Of a stretch of 64,000 nucleotides of DNA, positions 15,033-25,609 are shown piece by piece. The notes beneath the pieces were generated by a model that saw only the letters and a program-made list of their open reading frames with translations, was not told where the DNA came from and did no database searches. The first letter of the stretch is position 1. Every line of letters begins with the position of its first letter. Source of the stretch: Blautia sp. (lineage in GTDB: Bacteria > Bacillota > Clostridia > Lachnospirales > Lachnospiraceae). Both the position numbers and the translations under genes were made by a program. The DNA is taken from assembly GCA_029257775.1 (NCBI GenBank), contig JARIAQ010000038.1, positions 1 to 64,000 on the forward strand, written 5' to 3'.

Positions 15033-16672
15033 AGCAAGTTCGCATGTTGTTAAGGGTAAGTTCTGATCAGCAGTTAGAAGCAGATGGAGATTTGTCTATC
15101 CAAAGAGAAATTCTTATGGAATATATACAAAAGCAAGCGGATTGGGTTTTGGATGAAAAGGAATATTTTGAGGGAAGTAAAAGTGCATATAAAAACACGG
15201 CATCACAAAGGAAAATATTACAGGAAATTTTGCAGGATGCCCAAAATAAAGAATTTGATATTTTAGTTCCGTACAAAGATGATCGTGTAGGTCGTTTAAT
15301 GTGGGATACGGCATCTTATATTATGAAGTTAAAGGAACTTGGGGTAGATGTTTATACAGTAAAGGATGGATGTATTTCTCCAGAAATAGATGATATTGTG
15401 GGACAGATGATGTTAACCTTTCGTTATGCAAATGCACAAAAAAGTAGTGCAGATACAGGAATGAGAGTGAAAGATACAGCACAAAAAATGGTTGAGCAGG
15501 GAAAATTTATGGGTGGAAAAGCGCCTTATGGATATGAATTAGAGTATTCCGGAGAGGTAAGTAAACATGGAAGAGCTTTAAAGCATTTGGTTGTGGTGCA
15601 GGAGAAGGCGGAGTTAGTTCGGTACATTTACAGTTTATCTTTTAACAAAGAATTTGGTTCTGCAAAGATTGCGCAGGTGCTAAATAAAAATAGTAAGTAT
15701 CAAGAGCTTGCCCCTAATGGCATTTGGAAAGCAGGAACTATCACAAGTATTTTAACAAATCCGATATATGCAGGATATACCACCTATAAACGTAGAGAGC
15801 GGATTAACGGAAAATATAGGAGGTTGGATAGTAAGGATTGGATTTTAGCAAAAGAGGCAGATGAAACCATTCAGATTATAGATCCTGAAATATGGAATCA
15901 AACACAAGAAAAAAGAAAATTACGAGGGAAAAAGTATATAGAAGGATTGGAAAATCAAAATATTCACAGGATTCGTAAGAATGAAGGTATGCTGGCCCTA
16001 ATAGATGTGATATATTGTGGTTATTGTGGAAGTAAGCTTACTAATGGAAGTAAATATAATTATTGGACGATTAAAAGCACAGGAGAAAGAAAAACCAGCA
16101 GAACGCCTATTTATAAGTGTCAGGGAGCTTGTCAGGGAATACCTCATGAAGAAGAAAAACAATTTCGAGCAAGTGAAATTGAACCAGTGGTTTTTGAGGC
16201 TATTGCAATTTATGTTGAGAGATTGCAGGAGAATGAAAATATATTTGATGAAATTCAAAAGAACCAGAATAAAGAAAAAGCTACTATGAAGAAGAAACTA
16301 GAAAATGAAAAAAAAGAAATGGAAAAAAACAACAAAAAAGTTGCAGTCATGGAGAAAAACATTCCGAATGCTATGTCAGGAGAATATCCATTATCTTTAG
16401 AAGAATTGGTGCAGTTGATAAAAAAACAAAAAGAGGAAATAGAACGTCAGGAAATTGTGATAAAAGAAAAGGAGTTGCTTTTTCGAGAGAGGGAGATGTC
16501 TAACCAAAAATGGAAAGAGTTAAAGCAGAAAATTCCTACTTGGAAGGAGGTTTTTCTTAATGCAGATGGAGCAACTAAGAGAGTTTTAGTAAATTGTTTA
16601 ATCCGACGTATTGAAGTGAAAAAAGATGAGATTAAGGTATTTTTTAAAAACAATCTAGAAGATTTCTTTTGA
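15029..16672 (+). CDS. Large serine recombinase (integrase/excisionase)
   Basis: The 547-residue protein starts at GTG 15029. Its N-terminal resolvase domain has RVSSDQQ with the predicted nucleophile Ser11, SIQREI near 23 and DDRVGRL near 84-90. A central recombinase domain follows (GGKAPYGYEL near 168, ILTNPIYAGYTTYKRRER near 244). The zinc ribbon has YCGYCGSKL near 329 and CQGACQG near 364. A charged coiled coil covers about 400-480. Such enzymes insert and excise DNA between short attB/attP sites without host factors. The gene ends 20 bp before the right repeat, and the host gene is broken at that point, so this is almost certainly the enzyme that integrated the element. Confidence 0.95.
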   Translation: MKQVRMLLRVSSDQQLEADGDLSIQREILMEYIQKQADWVLDEKEYFEGSKSAYKNTASQRKILQEILQDAQNKEFDILVPYKDDRVGRLMWDTASYIMKLKELGVDVYTVKDGCISPEIDDIVGQMMLTFRYANAQKSSADTGMRVKDTAQKMVEQGKFMGGKAPYGYELEYSGEVSKHGRALKHLVVVQEKAELVRYIYSLSFNKEFGSAKIAQVLNKNSKYQELAPNGIWKAGTITSILTNPIYAGYTTYKRRERINGKYRRLDSKDWILAKEADETIQIIDPEIWNQTQEKRKLRGKKYIEGLENQNIHRIRKNEGMLALIDVIYCGYCGSKLTNGSKYNYWTIKSTGERKTSRTPIYKCQGACQGIPHEEEKQFRASEIEPVVFEAIAIYVERLQENENIFDEIQKNQNKEKATMKKKLENEKKEMEKNNKKVAVMEKNIPNAMSGEYPLSLEELVQLIKKQKEEIERQEIVIKEKELLFREREMSNQKWKELKQKIPTWKEVFLNADGATKRVLVNCLIRRIEVKKDEIKVFFKNNLEDFF

Positions 16673-16682
16673 TTATCATGAA

Positions 16683-17381
16683 TTAGTGGTGGTTTCGGTA
16701 CCATTCTGTGTAAACACGATTTAAAGTAAAGGACATAATTGCCAGTACATTTGCTCGAATGGTATTATCAGGCCATGTAGCATAAATTTCACTGCTGGCT
16801 ACATTTTTTATATAATCACGGTAACGAACATAATAATCTTTTGCACTGGAGTCGTTAGGAGAACCATTGTGAACAACTACATATTCAGGGATAACAACTC
16901 GACTAAGTACAATTTCTCCTGATGTATCCATAGGTTTGATTTCGGCTTCGGGAATTTTTTCGGGATATTCTCCATAGAGGGTATGAGCAGGGATAACAAT
17001 GTCTTCAAAGGTTCCTGGGGCAGTTTGGGGTGCTAAAACAGCTCTTTGAATGGCAGTAGTGTTGGGAAGAATTTCTGCTCCAGAAATGTCTAAATTTTCA
17101 AAGCCATCTTTTGAAATACGAAAGGTATACTCGGAATAAGGCTGATATTCAGAAGGTGACATACTATATTCCAAAGGTGGTGTAGGAAGTTGGATTTTGG
17201 GTATCATGCCATTAGAATCCGTTTTTACTTCTTCAATCACAGAGTCAGGATCTCCTGTATAACTAATTTGCACAGAAGCATCCTCGACAGGTTGATTGCG
17301 AATAGAAGAGAGAACATAAAGTTGCAAAGTCCCTTGATCGGGGAGGTCTGTTTGCATAGATTTTAGAGAGGCTGTATTCAT
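16683..17381 (-). pseudogene. N-terminal half of the split peptidoglycan-binding-type protein gene
   Basis: The reading frame is 232 residues. The first ~130 look like a beta-rich, carboxypeptidase-regulatory-like domain (TLQLYVLSSIRNQPVEDASV, then repeated Pro-rich stretches). Residues ~170-228 contain YVRYRDYIKNVASSEIYATW and RANVLAIMSFTLNRVYTEWY. This resembles SpoIID-type segments seen in clostridial cell-wall proteins. The last two residues (HH) and the stop come from the element. The RBS AAGGTG precedes ATG 17381. The gene is divergent from glpK. No signal peptide is evident. The product is truncated unless excision restores the C-terminal part at 1-204. Confidence 0.82.
16693..16701 (+). 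other. Right attachment-site core (attR), TTTCGGTAC
   Basis: This is the direct repeat of 196-204. Joining the host flanks at this repeat predicts attB as ...CCTTTA-TTTCGGTAC-CATTCTG.... Joining the element ends predicts attP as ...GTGG-TTTCGGTAC-ACCGAAATC.... In attP the halves GGTTTCGGT and ACCGAAATC are inverted repeats matching 8 of 9 around AC. Confidence 0.8.
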
Positions 17382-17496
17382 AAAAACACCTTAACTTTTT
17401 CATTGCTTTAATATATGTATAAAAAAAGAAAAGGTGAAGATATAGTTGAAATTTTTCAGAATTAGAGCTAAAATAGGAACATAAAAAACGTGTTAG

Positions 17497-19110
<1,614 letters not shown>

Positions 19111-19131
19111 TTTTAGAAAGAAGATAGGGAA

Positions 19132-20004
19132 ATGTTTGGAGAAAATCATGCGCATATTTTTATGGATGGAATTAATTATAAAGCTGCAGTAAACCGTCAT
19201 AAAAGGGAGGTAGATACAGCAGTTATTCATGAGCATTTTTCTGTTTATCGAGAAAAAGGTATTCCGTTTATAAGAGATGGAGGGGATAAATTAGGGGTAT
19301 CCGAAAAAGCCAAGGAAATTGCGCCAGAATATGGAATTATTTATCGAACACCTATTTTTGCTATTTACAAAAAAGGACATTATGGCGGAATTGTGGGAAA
19401 GTCTTTCGAAAATATGAAAGAATATGCTTATTTAGTAAAAGAAGTGAAAAGACGAGGCGGAGACTTTATCAAAATTATGACAACTGGTATTATGGATTTT
19501 GGTACAGATGGTTCTGTAACAGAAGAACCATTAAAGGCAGAGGAAGTAAAAGAAATGGTACACATTGCTCATGAAGAGGGATTTCATGTTATGGCGCACA
19601 CCAATGGAGCAAGGGCTGTTATGGAGGCGGCTCTTGCAGGAGTGGATAGCATTGAGCATGGAAACTATATGGATGAAGAAGCTATGTGGGCAATGAAAGA
19701 AAAAGAAATTGTGTGGGTGCCAACAATTACAGTGGTGAAGAATATGATTGGCTGTGGACGGTTTTCAGATGCTGTTTTAGAAAAAATTTGGAAAATAGGA
19801 AGTCATAATATACAAAAAGGACATCAAATAGGGGTGCAGTTTGCTTTAGGTAGTGATGCGGGAGCTTATCTTGTACCTCATGGACAGGGAATTGAACAAG
19901 AAATGGAATGTTTTCAGGAAATTTTGGGAAAGAATAAAGAAATAACCGAAATGCTGCTGAAGGGAGAAAGAAAAATTCGAGAAAAATTTACAAGGAAGGA
20001 ATAA
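19132..20004 (+). CDS. Amidohydrolase-superfamily metal-dependent hydrolase
   Basis: The 290-residue protein has a TIM-barrel amidohydrolase pattern. HAH is near residue 6, FIKIMTTG near 118 carries the likely carboxylated Lys, AHTNGARA is near 155, DSIEHGNYMD near 175 and GSDAGAYL near 241. It is shorter than the usual 380-430 residues because it lacks the N-terminal beta-sandwich and starts almost at the metal-binding HxH. Both true shortness and an ancestral 5' loss are possible. The RBS is modest (AGATAGGG). It precedes guanine deaminase by 7 bp, so the pair is probably co-transcribed. Substrate unknown. Confidence 0.75.
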   Translation: MFGENHAHIFMDGINYKAAVNRHKREVDTAVIHEHFSVYREKGIPFIRDGGDKLGVSEKAKEIAPEYGIIYRTPIFAIYKKGHYGGIVGKSFENMKEYAYLVKEVKRRGGDFIKIMTTGIMDFGTDGSVTEEPLKAEEVKEMVHIAHEEGFHVMAHTNGARAVMEAALAGVDSIEHGNYMDEEAMWAMKEKEIVWVPTITVVKNMIGCGRFSDAVLEKIWKIGSHNIQKGHQIGVQFALGSDAGAYLVPHGQGIEQEMECFQEILGKNKEITEMLLKGERKIREKFTRKE

Positions 20005-20011
20005 ATAAGAA

Positions 20012-21322
20012 ATGCAGAAAAAACACAGCTTTGTTTTGAAAGGCAACATTTGTTATAGCAACAGCAACAAAAAGCTTGTTATTTGTAAAGATAGTTATGT
20101 AGTATGTCAGGAAGGAATTTGCAAGGGTGTATTTAGAGAGCTTCCCTCAAAATATGAAACTTATTCCATAAAAGATATGGGAGATCATTTAATTATACCG
20201 GGATTAACAGACTTGCATACCCATGCACCTCAATATGCTTTTCGCGGTTTAGGAATGGATTTGGAATTATTAGAGTGGCTAAATACTCATACTTTTCCAG
20301 AAGAAAAAAAATATGCAGATCTTACTTATGCAAAAAAAGCATATCAGATGTTTGTAGATGATTTAAAGAAAAGTGCGGTTTCTAGAGCAGTTATTTTTGC
20401 TACCATGCATGTGGAGGGAACGAAGGTGCTTATGGATTTACTGGAAACTTCAGGTTTAGAAACCTATGTAGGAAAAGTAAGCATGGATAGAAATGCACAG
20501 GAAGGTTTACAAGAAGAGAGCGCTGAGACAGCAGCAGCGGCGATAAGGCAGTGGTTGCAGGAAACGGAAGGACATTATGAGCATACAAAAGCTATTTTAA
20601 CTCCAAGATTTATTCCATCTTGTTCGGATGCTTTGATGGCAGAAATTCAGAAGATTCAAAAGGAAACAGGAATTCCGGTGCAATCTCATCTGTCGGAAAA
20701 TCCTGGAGAAATCCAGTGGGTACAGGAACTTTGCCCAAATTCTTCTAGTTATAGTGATGCGTATTATCAAGCAGGATTGTTTGGAGGTACGTGTCCTACA
20801 ATTATGGCACATTGCGTTTGGCTTAATGATGAAGAAATGTCTTTGATTAAAAAACAAGGGGTGTTTATTGCCCATTGTCCCCAGTCGAATATCAATCTTT
20901 CTTCTGGGATTGCCCCTGTTCGAAAGTTTCTGGATAAAGGAATTTCAGTGGGATTAGGAAGTGATATGGCAGCGGGATACAGCACTTCAGTTTTAAGAGC
21001 CATGGCAGATACGATTCAGTGTTCTAAGCTTCGCTGGCGCTTGCTAGATACAGATCAAAAGCCTGTAACTTTGGAAGAAGCTTTTTATATGGGAACGGCA
21101 GGAGGCGGTGCGTTCTTTGGGAAAGTAGGAAGTTTTTTGGAAGGATATGAATTTGATGCTGTTGTTTTAGATGATAGTGCCCTTGTACATCCTCAGGAAT
21201 TAAGCATTCGGGAGCGTTTAGAAAGGTTAATTTATTTAGCAGATGATAGACAGGTCAAATATAAATTTGTAAAAGGAAATTTAATCTACGAAAAAAACAA
21301 AAAACTATTGACGAATGAATAA
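20012..21322 (+). CDS. guaD: Guanine deaminase
   Basis: The 436-residue amidohydrolase converts guanine to xanthine and ammonia, a purine salvage and catabolic step. It has PGLTDLHTHAPQYAFRG near 64-80 (HxH metal ligands and the guanine-deaminase HAPQ run), FIPSCSD near 198, QSHLSEN near 226, AHCVWL near 265 and GLGSDMAAGYS near 312. Length fits the family. It overlaps a promoter for the downstream tRNA at its 3' end. Confidence 0.88.
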   Translation: MQKKHSFVLKGNICYSNSNKKLVICKDSYVVCQEGICKGVFRELPSKYETYSIKDMGDHLIIPGLTDLHTHAPQYAFRGLGMDLELLEWLNTHTFPEEKKYADLTYAKKAYQMFVDDLKKSAVSRAVIFATMHVEGTKVLMDLLETSGLETYVGKVSMDRNAQEGLQEESAETAAAAIRQWLQETEGHYEHTKAILTPRFIPSCSDALMAEIQKIQKETGIPVQSHLSENPGEIQWVQELCPNSSSYSDAYYQAGLFGGTCPTIMAHCVWLNDEEMSLIKKQGVFIAHCPQSNINLSSGIAPVRKFLDKGISVGLGSDMAAGYSTSVLRAMADTIQCSKLRWRLLDTDQKPVTLEEAFYMGTAGGGAFFGKVGSFLEGYEFDAVVLDDSALVHPQELSIRERLERLIYLADDRQVKYKFVKGNLIYEKNKKLLTNE

Positions 21323-21336
21323 ATGTTTGTTATACT
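21308..21336 (+). promoter_or_regulatory. Promoter of the first tRNA-Leu gene
   Basis: TTGACG (21308-21313) and TATACT (21331-21336) are separated by 17 bp. The -35 lies within the last codons of guaD. Confidence 0.7.
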
Positions 21337-21371
21337 GTCACTTGTCGTTTGAGAGAAACGATAGGTGTCAA

Positions 21372-21455
21372 GCGGGAGTGCTGGAATTGGCAGACAGGCA
21401 AGACTAAGGATCTTGTGTTTGTATAAACGTGTGGGTTCAAGTCCCATCTCCCGCA
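21372..21455 (+). tRNA. tRNA-Leu (anticodon AAG), copy 1
   Basis: The 84-nt class II tRNA has acceptor stem GCGGGAG/CTCCCGC with discriminator A. Anticodon stem CAAGA/TCTTG encloses loop CTAAGGA, giving AAG. A long variable arm and T-loop TTCAAGT follow. CCA is not encoded. A34 would need TadA-type deamination to inosine to read CUC as well as CUU. Confidence 0.93.
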
Positions 21456-21461
21456 TATGAG

Positions 21462-21507
21462 AAAGTCGGTGTTTTCAGGAAATTGATAAACATCGACTTT
21501 TATTTTT
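21462..21507 (+). terminator. Terminator after tRNA-Leu copy 1
   Basis: A 13-bp stem AAAGTCGGTGTTT/AAACATCGACTTT (one G-T pair) is followed by a T-rich tail. Confidence 0.8.
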
Positions 21508-21597
21508 GGAAAAATCATATTTGAAAGATAAAAATTGAAAAATTTAAAAAAAATAGTTGCAAAATTTAAAAAATATGGTATTATATATGAGTAGCAA

Positions 21598-21681
21598 GCG
21601 GGAGTGCTGGAATTGGCAGACAGGCAAGACTAAGGATCTTGTGTTTGTATAAACGTGTGGGTTCAAGTCCCATCTCCCGCA
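21598..21681 (+). tRNA. tRNA-Leu (anticodon AAG), copy 2
   Basis: All 84 nt are identical to copy 1, 226 bp downstream. It has its own weak promoter, with TTGCAA about 16 bp before TATTAT, and its own hairpin, so it is a separate transcription unit rather than a tandem precursor. Confidence 0.93.
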
Positions 21682-21692
21682 TATAAAAAGGT

Positions 21693-21729
21693 CGGTATTT
21701 ATCGGGGAACTGATAGATACCGGTTTTTT
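21693..21729 (+). terminator. Terminator after tRNA-Leu copy 2
   Basis: CGGTATTTATC pairs with GATAGATACCG (one mismatch-like G-T) over an 8-nt loop and is followed by TTTTTT. Confidence 0.8.
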
Positions 21730-21768
21730 GTTATGTAAAAACAAAATAAGATGGAAAGGAGCTTGTTC

Positions 21769-22605
21769 ATGTTAGAGATTGGGTGCCATTTGTCTTCCTC
21801 TAAAGGTTATGAAGCCATGGCAAAAGAAGCAAATAAAATTTGTGCGAATACATTTCAATTTTTTACAAGAAATCCAAGAGGAGGAAAGGCGAAAGAAATT
21901 AGCCAGGAGGATATAGATGCTTTTTTGTTAAAAGCAAAAGAACAAGGTATTAATAGAATTTTGGCACATGCCCCATACACATTGAATGCATGTTCCGCAG
22001 ATGAAAGTATTCGAGAATTTGCAGTAAATACTATGCGCGATGATTTAAAAAGAATGGAGTATACACCGGGAAATTGTTATAATTTTCATCCAGGAAGTCA
22101 TGTGAAGCAAGGAGTAGAAATTGGAATTCAGTATATTGCGGATATGTTAAATGAAATTCTTCTTCCGGAACAGAGTACTATGGTGTTGTTGGAAACCATG
22201 GCGGGAAAAGGGAGCGAAATTGGAAGGAGTTTTGAAGAATTAAGAGAAATTATAGATCGAGTGGAATTAAAAGAAAAAATTGGAGTTTGTCTGGACACTT
22301 GCCATGTATATGACAGTGGATATGATATTGCAGGGGATTTAGATGGAGTATTGACACAATTTGATCAAGTGATTGGATTAGAACGATTAAAAGCAATTCA
22401 TTTAAATGACAGTATGTATGGTTTAGGAAGTCATAAAGATCGTCATGCAAAAATAGGAGAGGGAAAATTAGGCTTAGATGCGATTGTAAGGATTATTAAT
22501 CATTCCGCTCTTAGAAAGTTACCTTTTTATTTGGAAACCCCTAATGATTTAGCTGGATATGCAAGAGAAATTTCTCTTTTAAGAGAGTCTTATAAAGAAT
22601 TGTAG
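21769..22605 (+). CDS. nfo: Endonuclease IV (apurinic/apyrimidinic)
   Basis: Start ATG 21769 follows AAAGGAG; the upstream ATG at 21751 overlaps the RBS. The 278-residue TIM-barrel enzyme cleaves DNA 5' to abasic sites in base excision repair and uses zinc. It has [10 protein letters not shown] at the N-terminus, FFTRNPRGG near 33, NFHPGSH near 105, [12 protein letters not shown] near 175 and [20 protein letters not shown] near 210-230, which hold the metal ligands. Confidence 0.93.
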   Translation: MLEIGCHLSSSKGYEAMAKEANKICANTFQFFTRNPRGGKAKEISQEDIDAFLLKAKEQGINRILAHAPYTLNACSADESIREFAVNTMRDDLKRMEYTPGNCYNFHPGSHVKQGVEIGIQYIADMLNEILLPEQSTMVLLETMAGKGSEIGRSFEELREIIDRVELKEKIGVCLDTCHVYDSGYDIAGDLDGVLTQFDQVIGLERLKAIHLNDSMYGLGSHKDRHAKIGEGKLGLDAIVRIINHSALRKLPFYLETPNDLAGYAREISLLRESYKEL

Positions 22606-22736
22606 AAAATTTTGAGTTGAAAAAGAGGAAATAGAAAGAATTTCGGAAATAATAAATATGAAGAGTTCTTTTGAAAGTGCACGGTATTGTCGCAAGATGT
22701 TTTACCGAAAGGTATTAGAAAGTCAGGTGTCTGCCT

Positions 22737-23756
22737 ATGAATATTCGAGAACAAATGGAAAAAAGAGAGTTAGAGTTTTTAAGTCCTTATGCCTCTCATA
22801 GCGTTCATTCAAGAGGAAGAGAAAAAGCGGAGCAGGAATGTGATATCAGAACGGTATATCAAAGAGATAGAGATCGCATTGTACATTGTAAGGCATTTCG
22901 TCGTATGAAAGATAAGACGCAAGTTTTTTTGTCACCTCAAGGAGATCATTATCGAAATCGTTTAACTCACACTCTTGAAGTTTCACAAACAGCTAGAACC
23001 ATTGCAAAAGCCTTATCTTTAAATGAAGATTTAGTAGAAGCAATTGCACTGGGACATGATTTGGGACATACTCCTTTTGGTCATGCGGGAGAAAGAGCTT
23101 TGAATAGAGCTTGTCCTTTGGGATTTGCACATTATAAACAAAGTGTTCGAGTAGTGGAACGTTTGGAGAAAAATGGGGAAGGATTAAATCTTACATGGGA
23201 AGTTAAAGACGGAATACTAAATCACAGAACTAGTGGAAAGCCCCATACATTAGAAGGGCAGGTGGTTCGGTATTGCGATAAAATTTCTTATATTCATCAT
23301 GACATGGATGATGCTCAGCGGGCCGGAATTATTACAGAGGATGACATCCCGATTACCTTGCGTATACTTTTAGGAGAGACTACTAGGGAACGGTTGAATA
23401 CATTTGTTCATAATATTGTTGAGAATAGTCAAGGAAAAGATAAAATTATGATGTCACCGGAGATTGAAGAAGGGCTTCGGGATATTCGAGCATTGATGTT
23501 TCAAGATGTTTACTTAAATCCAGCGGCTAAAAGTGAAGAAAAAAAGGCAGAACATGTAGTAGAAGAATTGTATACATATTACAGTAAATATCCAGAAAAG
23601 ATGTCAGAAGAATATCAAAAGCTTCTATATCAGAATGAACCAAAGGAAAGAGTAATATGTGATTATATATCAGGTATGACAGATCAGTATTCTCTAGAAA
23701 AGTTTCGTGAGCTTTTTATCCCAAAAAGTTGGAGTGTTCAAGAAAAAGGCCAGTAG
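22737..23756 (+). CDS. dgt: Deoxyguanosinetriphosphate triphosphohydrolase-like HD protein
   Basis: The 339-residue HD-domain protein has HRLTHTLEVSQ near 71, GHDLGHTPFGHAGE near 103 and a C-terminal DMDDAQRAG near 178. These are the phosphohydrolase marks of dGTPase-type enzymes that degrade dNTPs to nucleoside and triphosphate. Length corresponds to the short bacterial clade. The start MNIREQMEKRELEFLSPYA is typical of Firmicutes members that lie directly upstream of dnaG, as here (15 bp gap). The RBS is weak. The 130 bp before it hold no obvious gene. Confidence 0.88.
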   Translation: MNIREQMEKRELEFLSPYASHSVHSRGREKAEQECDIRTVYQRDRDRIVHCKAFRRMKDKTQVFLSPQGDHYRNRLTHTLEVSQTARTIAKALSLNEDLVEAIALGHDLGHTPFGHAGERALNRACPLGFAHYKQSVRVVERLEKNGEGLNLTWEVKDGILNHRTSGKPHTLEGQVVRYCDKISYIHHDMDDAQRAGIITEDDIPITLRILLGETTRERLNTFVHNIVENSQGKDKIMMSPEIEEGLRDIRALMFQDVYLNPAAKSEEKKAEHVVEELYTYYSKYPEKMSEEYQKLLYQNEPKERVICDYISGMTDQYSLEKFRELFIPKSWSVQEKGQ

Positions 23757-23771
23757 AAAAGAGGAAGTTGT

Positions 23772-25556
23772 ATGTATTATTCAGATGATTTGATTGAAGA
23801 AGTCCGCTTAAAAAACGATATTGTGGACGTGATTTCGGATTATGTGAAATTGCAAAGAAAGGGCAGTTCTTATTTTGGACTTTGTCCATTTCATAATGAA
23901 AAATCTCCGTCCTTTTCAGTAAGTCCAGGCAAGCAGATGTATTATTGTTTTGGTTGTGGGGCAGGAGGAAATGTTTTTACCTTTATCATGGAATATGAGA
24001 ATTATAGCTTTGTAGAAGCGGTAAAATATTTAGCGGACAGAGCAGGTGTACAGCTTCCTGAAGTTGAATATTCAAAAGAAGCAAAGGCGGCATCAGATTT
24101 TAAGGCCATGCTTTTGGAAGTACAGAAAAAAGCTGCTTCTTTTTATTATTATCAGTTAAGACAGGATAGTGGTAAGTCAGCTTTGGATTATTTGACAGGA
24201 AGACAGCTTACGGATGACACAATTAAAAAATTTGGATTAGGGTATTCACCTAAATATTCAGGAGCATTATATAAATATTTGAAAGGGCAGGGATATTCAG
24301 ACGAATTGTTAAAAGAATCCGGTCTTTTTAATATAGATGAACGTAGAGGAATGCAGGACAAGTTCTGGAACCGTGTTATGTTTCCTATTATGGATGTGAA
24401 TAATCGTGTGATAGGATTTGGAGGCAGAGTTATGGGAGATGCAAAACCAAAATATTTAAATTCTCCTGAAACTCCAATTTTTGATAAAAGTAGAAATTTA
24501 TATGGTTTGAATATTGCTCGTACTTCAAGAAAACCATATTTTATTATTTGTGAAGGATATATGGATGTAATTGCTATGCATCAGGCAGGTTTTCAAAATG
24601 CGGTGGCCTCTCTTGGTACGGCCTTAACTTCAGGACATGCGAGTCTTATGAGTCGTTATACGAAGGAAGTTTTGCTGACATATGATAGCGATGAAGCAGG
24701 GCAAAAAGCAGCCCTTCGAGGAATACCTATTTTGAGGGCTGCGGGGATTTCTCCAAGGGTAGTTAACTTGGCCCCTTATAAGGATCCAGATGAGTTTATT
24801 AAAGCAGAAGGAAAAGAAATGTTTCAAAAGCGTCTGGAGGAAGCAGAAAATTATTTCTTATTTGAAATTAAGGTACTGGAAAAACAATATCATTTGTCGG
24901 ATCCAGAGAGTAAGACTCGATTTTATCGAGAAATAGCAAGAAAACTTTTAGAATTTCCGGAAGAGCTGGAAAGAAATAATTATATTGAAAGTGTTTCTTC
25001 TAGATATCAGATAAAATTTGAAGATTTAAGAAGAATGGTAAATAACATGGCTTTATCCGGCACAAATGTTGTTGTGAAACCTAAAACAGAAGTTTGGTCA
25101 AAAAAGAAAGAAACGAAGGAAGACGCTGGATGTACGGCACAAAAGCTAATGTTAACATGGTTAGCATCTTATCCTTCTATGTTTAAAACCGTTGATGGAT
25201 TCATAGAACCGGGAGATTTTACAACACCGTTATATCATAAAGTTGCTGAAATGGTTTTTGCGCAGCATCAAGAGGGTGAGGTAAATCTTGCAAAATTATT
25301 AAATCAATTTTCTGATGTAGAGGAGCAAAAAGAAATTACTTCTCTATTTCATGCTTCACTTCATCTTGAAAGTGAGGAAGAAGCAAAAAAAGCAGTACTA
25401 GAAACTGTATGTAAATTAAAGCGAGATAGTATTGCATGGCAAAGTGTTAATTTATCACCTACAGATCTTTTGGGATTACAAAGGATTATAGATGCAAAAA
25501 AACATGTGGAAGATTTAGAAACTGGTAGAGTTACGTTGCATATTTCTTTTGAATGA
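23772..25556 (+). CDS. dnaG: DNA primase
   Basis: The 594-residue primase synthesises RNA primers at the replication fork. The N-terminal CHC2 zinc finger has CPFHNEK near 39 and YCFGCGAGG near 60. The TOPRIM region has ICEGYMDVIAMHQAG near 260 and LTYDSDEAGQKAA near 305. The last ~150 residues form the helicase-binding domain. The order dgt-dnaG-rpoD is the common macromolecular synthesis arrangement of Firmicutes. Confidence 0.95.
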   Translation: MYYSDDLIEEVRLKNDIVDVISDYVKLQRKGSSYFGLCPFHNEKSPSFSVSPGKQMYYCFGCGAGGNVFTFIMEYENYSFVEAVKYLADRAGVQLPEVEYSKEAKAASDFKAMLLEVQKKAASFYYYQLRQDSGKSALDYLTGRQLTDDTIKKFGLGYSPKYSGALYKYLKGQGYSDELLKESGLFNIDERRGMQDKFWNRVMFPIMDVNNRVIGFGGRVMGDAKPKYLNSPETPIFDKSRNLYGLNIARTSRKPYFIICEGYMDVIAMHQAGFQNAVASLGTALTSGHASLMSRYTKEVLLTYDSDEAGQKAALRGIPILRAAGISPRVVNLAPYKDPDEFIKAEGKEMFQKRLEEAENYFLFEIKVLEKQYHLSDPESKTRFYREIARKLLEFPEELERNNYIESVSSRYQIKFEDLRRMVNNMALSGTNVVVKPKTEVWSKKKETKEDAGCTAQKLMLTWLASYPSMFKTVDGFIEPGDFTTPLYHKVAEMVFAQHQEGEVNLAKLLNQFSDVEEQKEITSLFHASLHLESEEEAKKAVLETVCKLKRDSIAWQSVNLSPTDLLGLQRIIDAKKHVEDLETGRVTLHISFE

Positions 25557-25609
25557 GGAAATGATATATACGATTGTAAGGAAGAATAATTGAGAGGAAG
25601 GAACAGTTT

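Larger units (their letters stand above)
196..16701 (+). mobile_element. Integrated serine-recombinase element carrying a succinate/hydrogen metabolic module
   Basis: The element is bounded by direct repeats of TTTCGGTAC and is 16,497 bp from repeat to repeat. It interrupts a minus-strand host gene whose halves rejoin in frame. A large serine recombinase (15029-16672) ends 20 bp from the right repeat. Every cargo gene is on the plus strand: malate dehydrogenase, Hdr/Flx electron-transfer subunits, fumarate reductase, fumarase, a DUF1275 membrane protein, an [FeFe]-hydrogenase, two small ORFs and the recombinase. No relaxase, type IV secretion, phage structural or replication genes are visible, so it is either non-autonomous for transfer or moved by a helper. 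Base composition and codon use look like the flanks, suggesting a donor of similar background. The gene split and repeats are seen directly; mobility is inferred. Confidence 0.85.

Noticed and set aside
196..16701. Prophage or integrative conjugative element
   Set aside because: No structural, lysis, replication, relaxase or secretion genes are visible.
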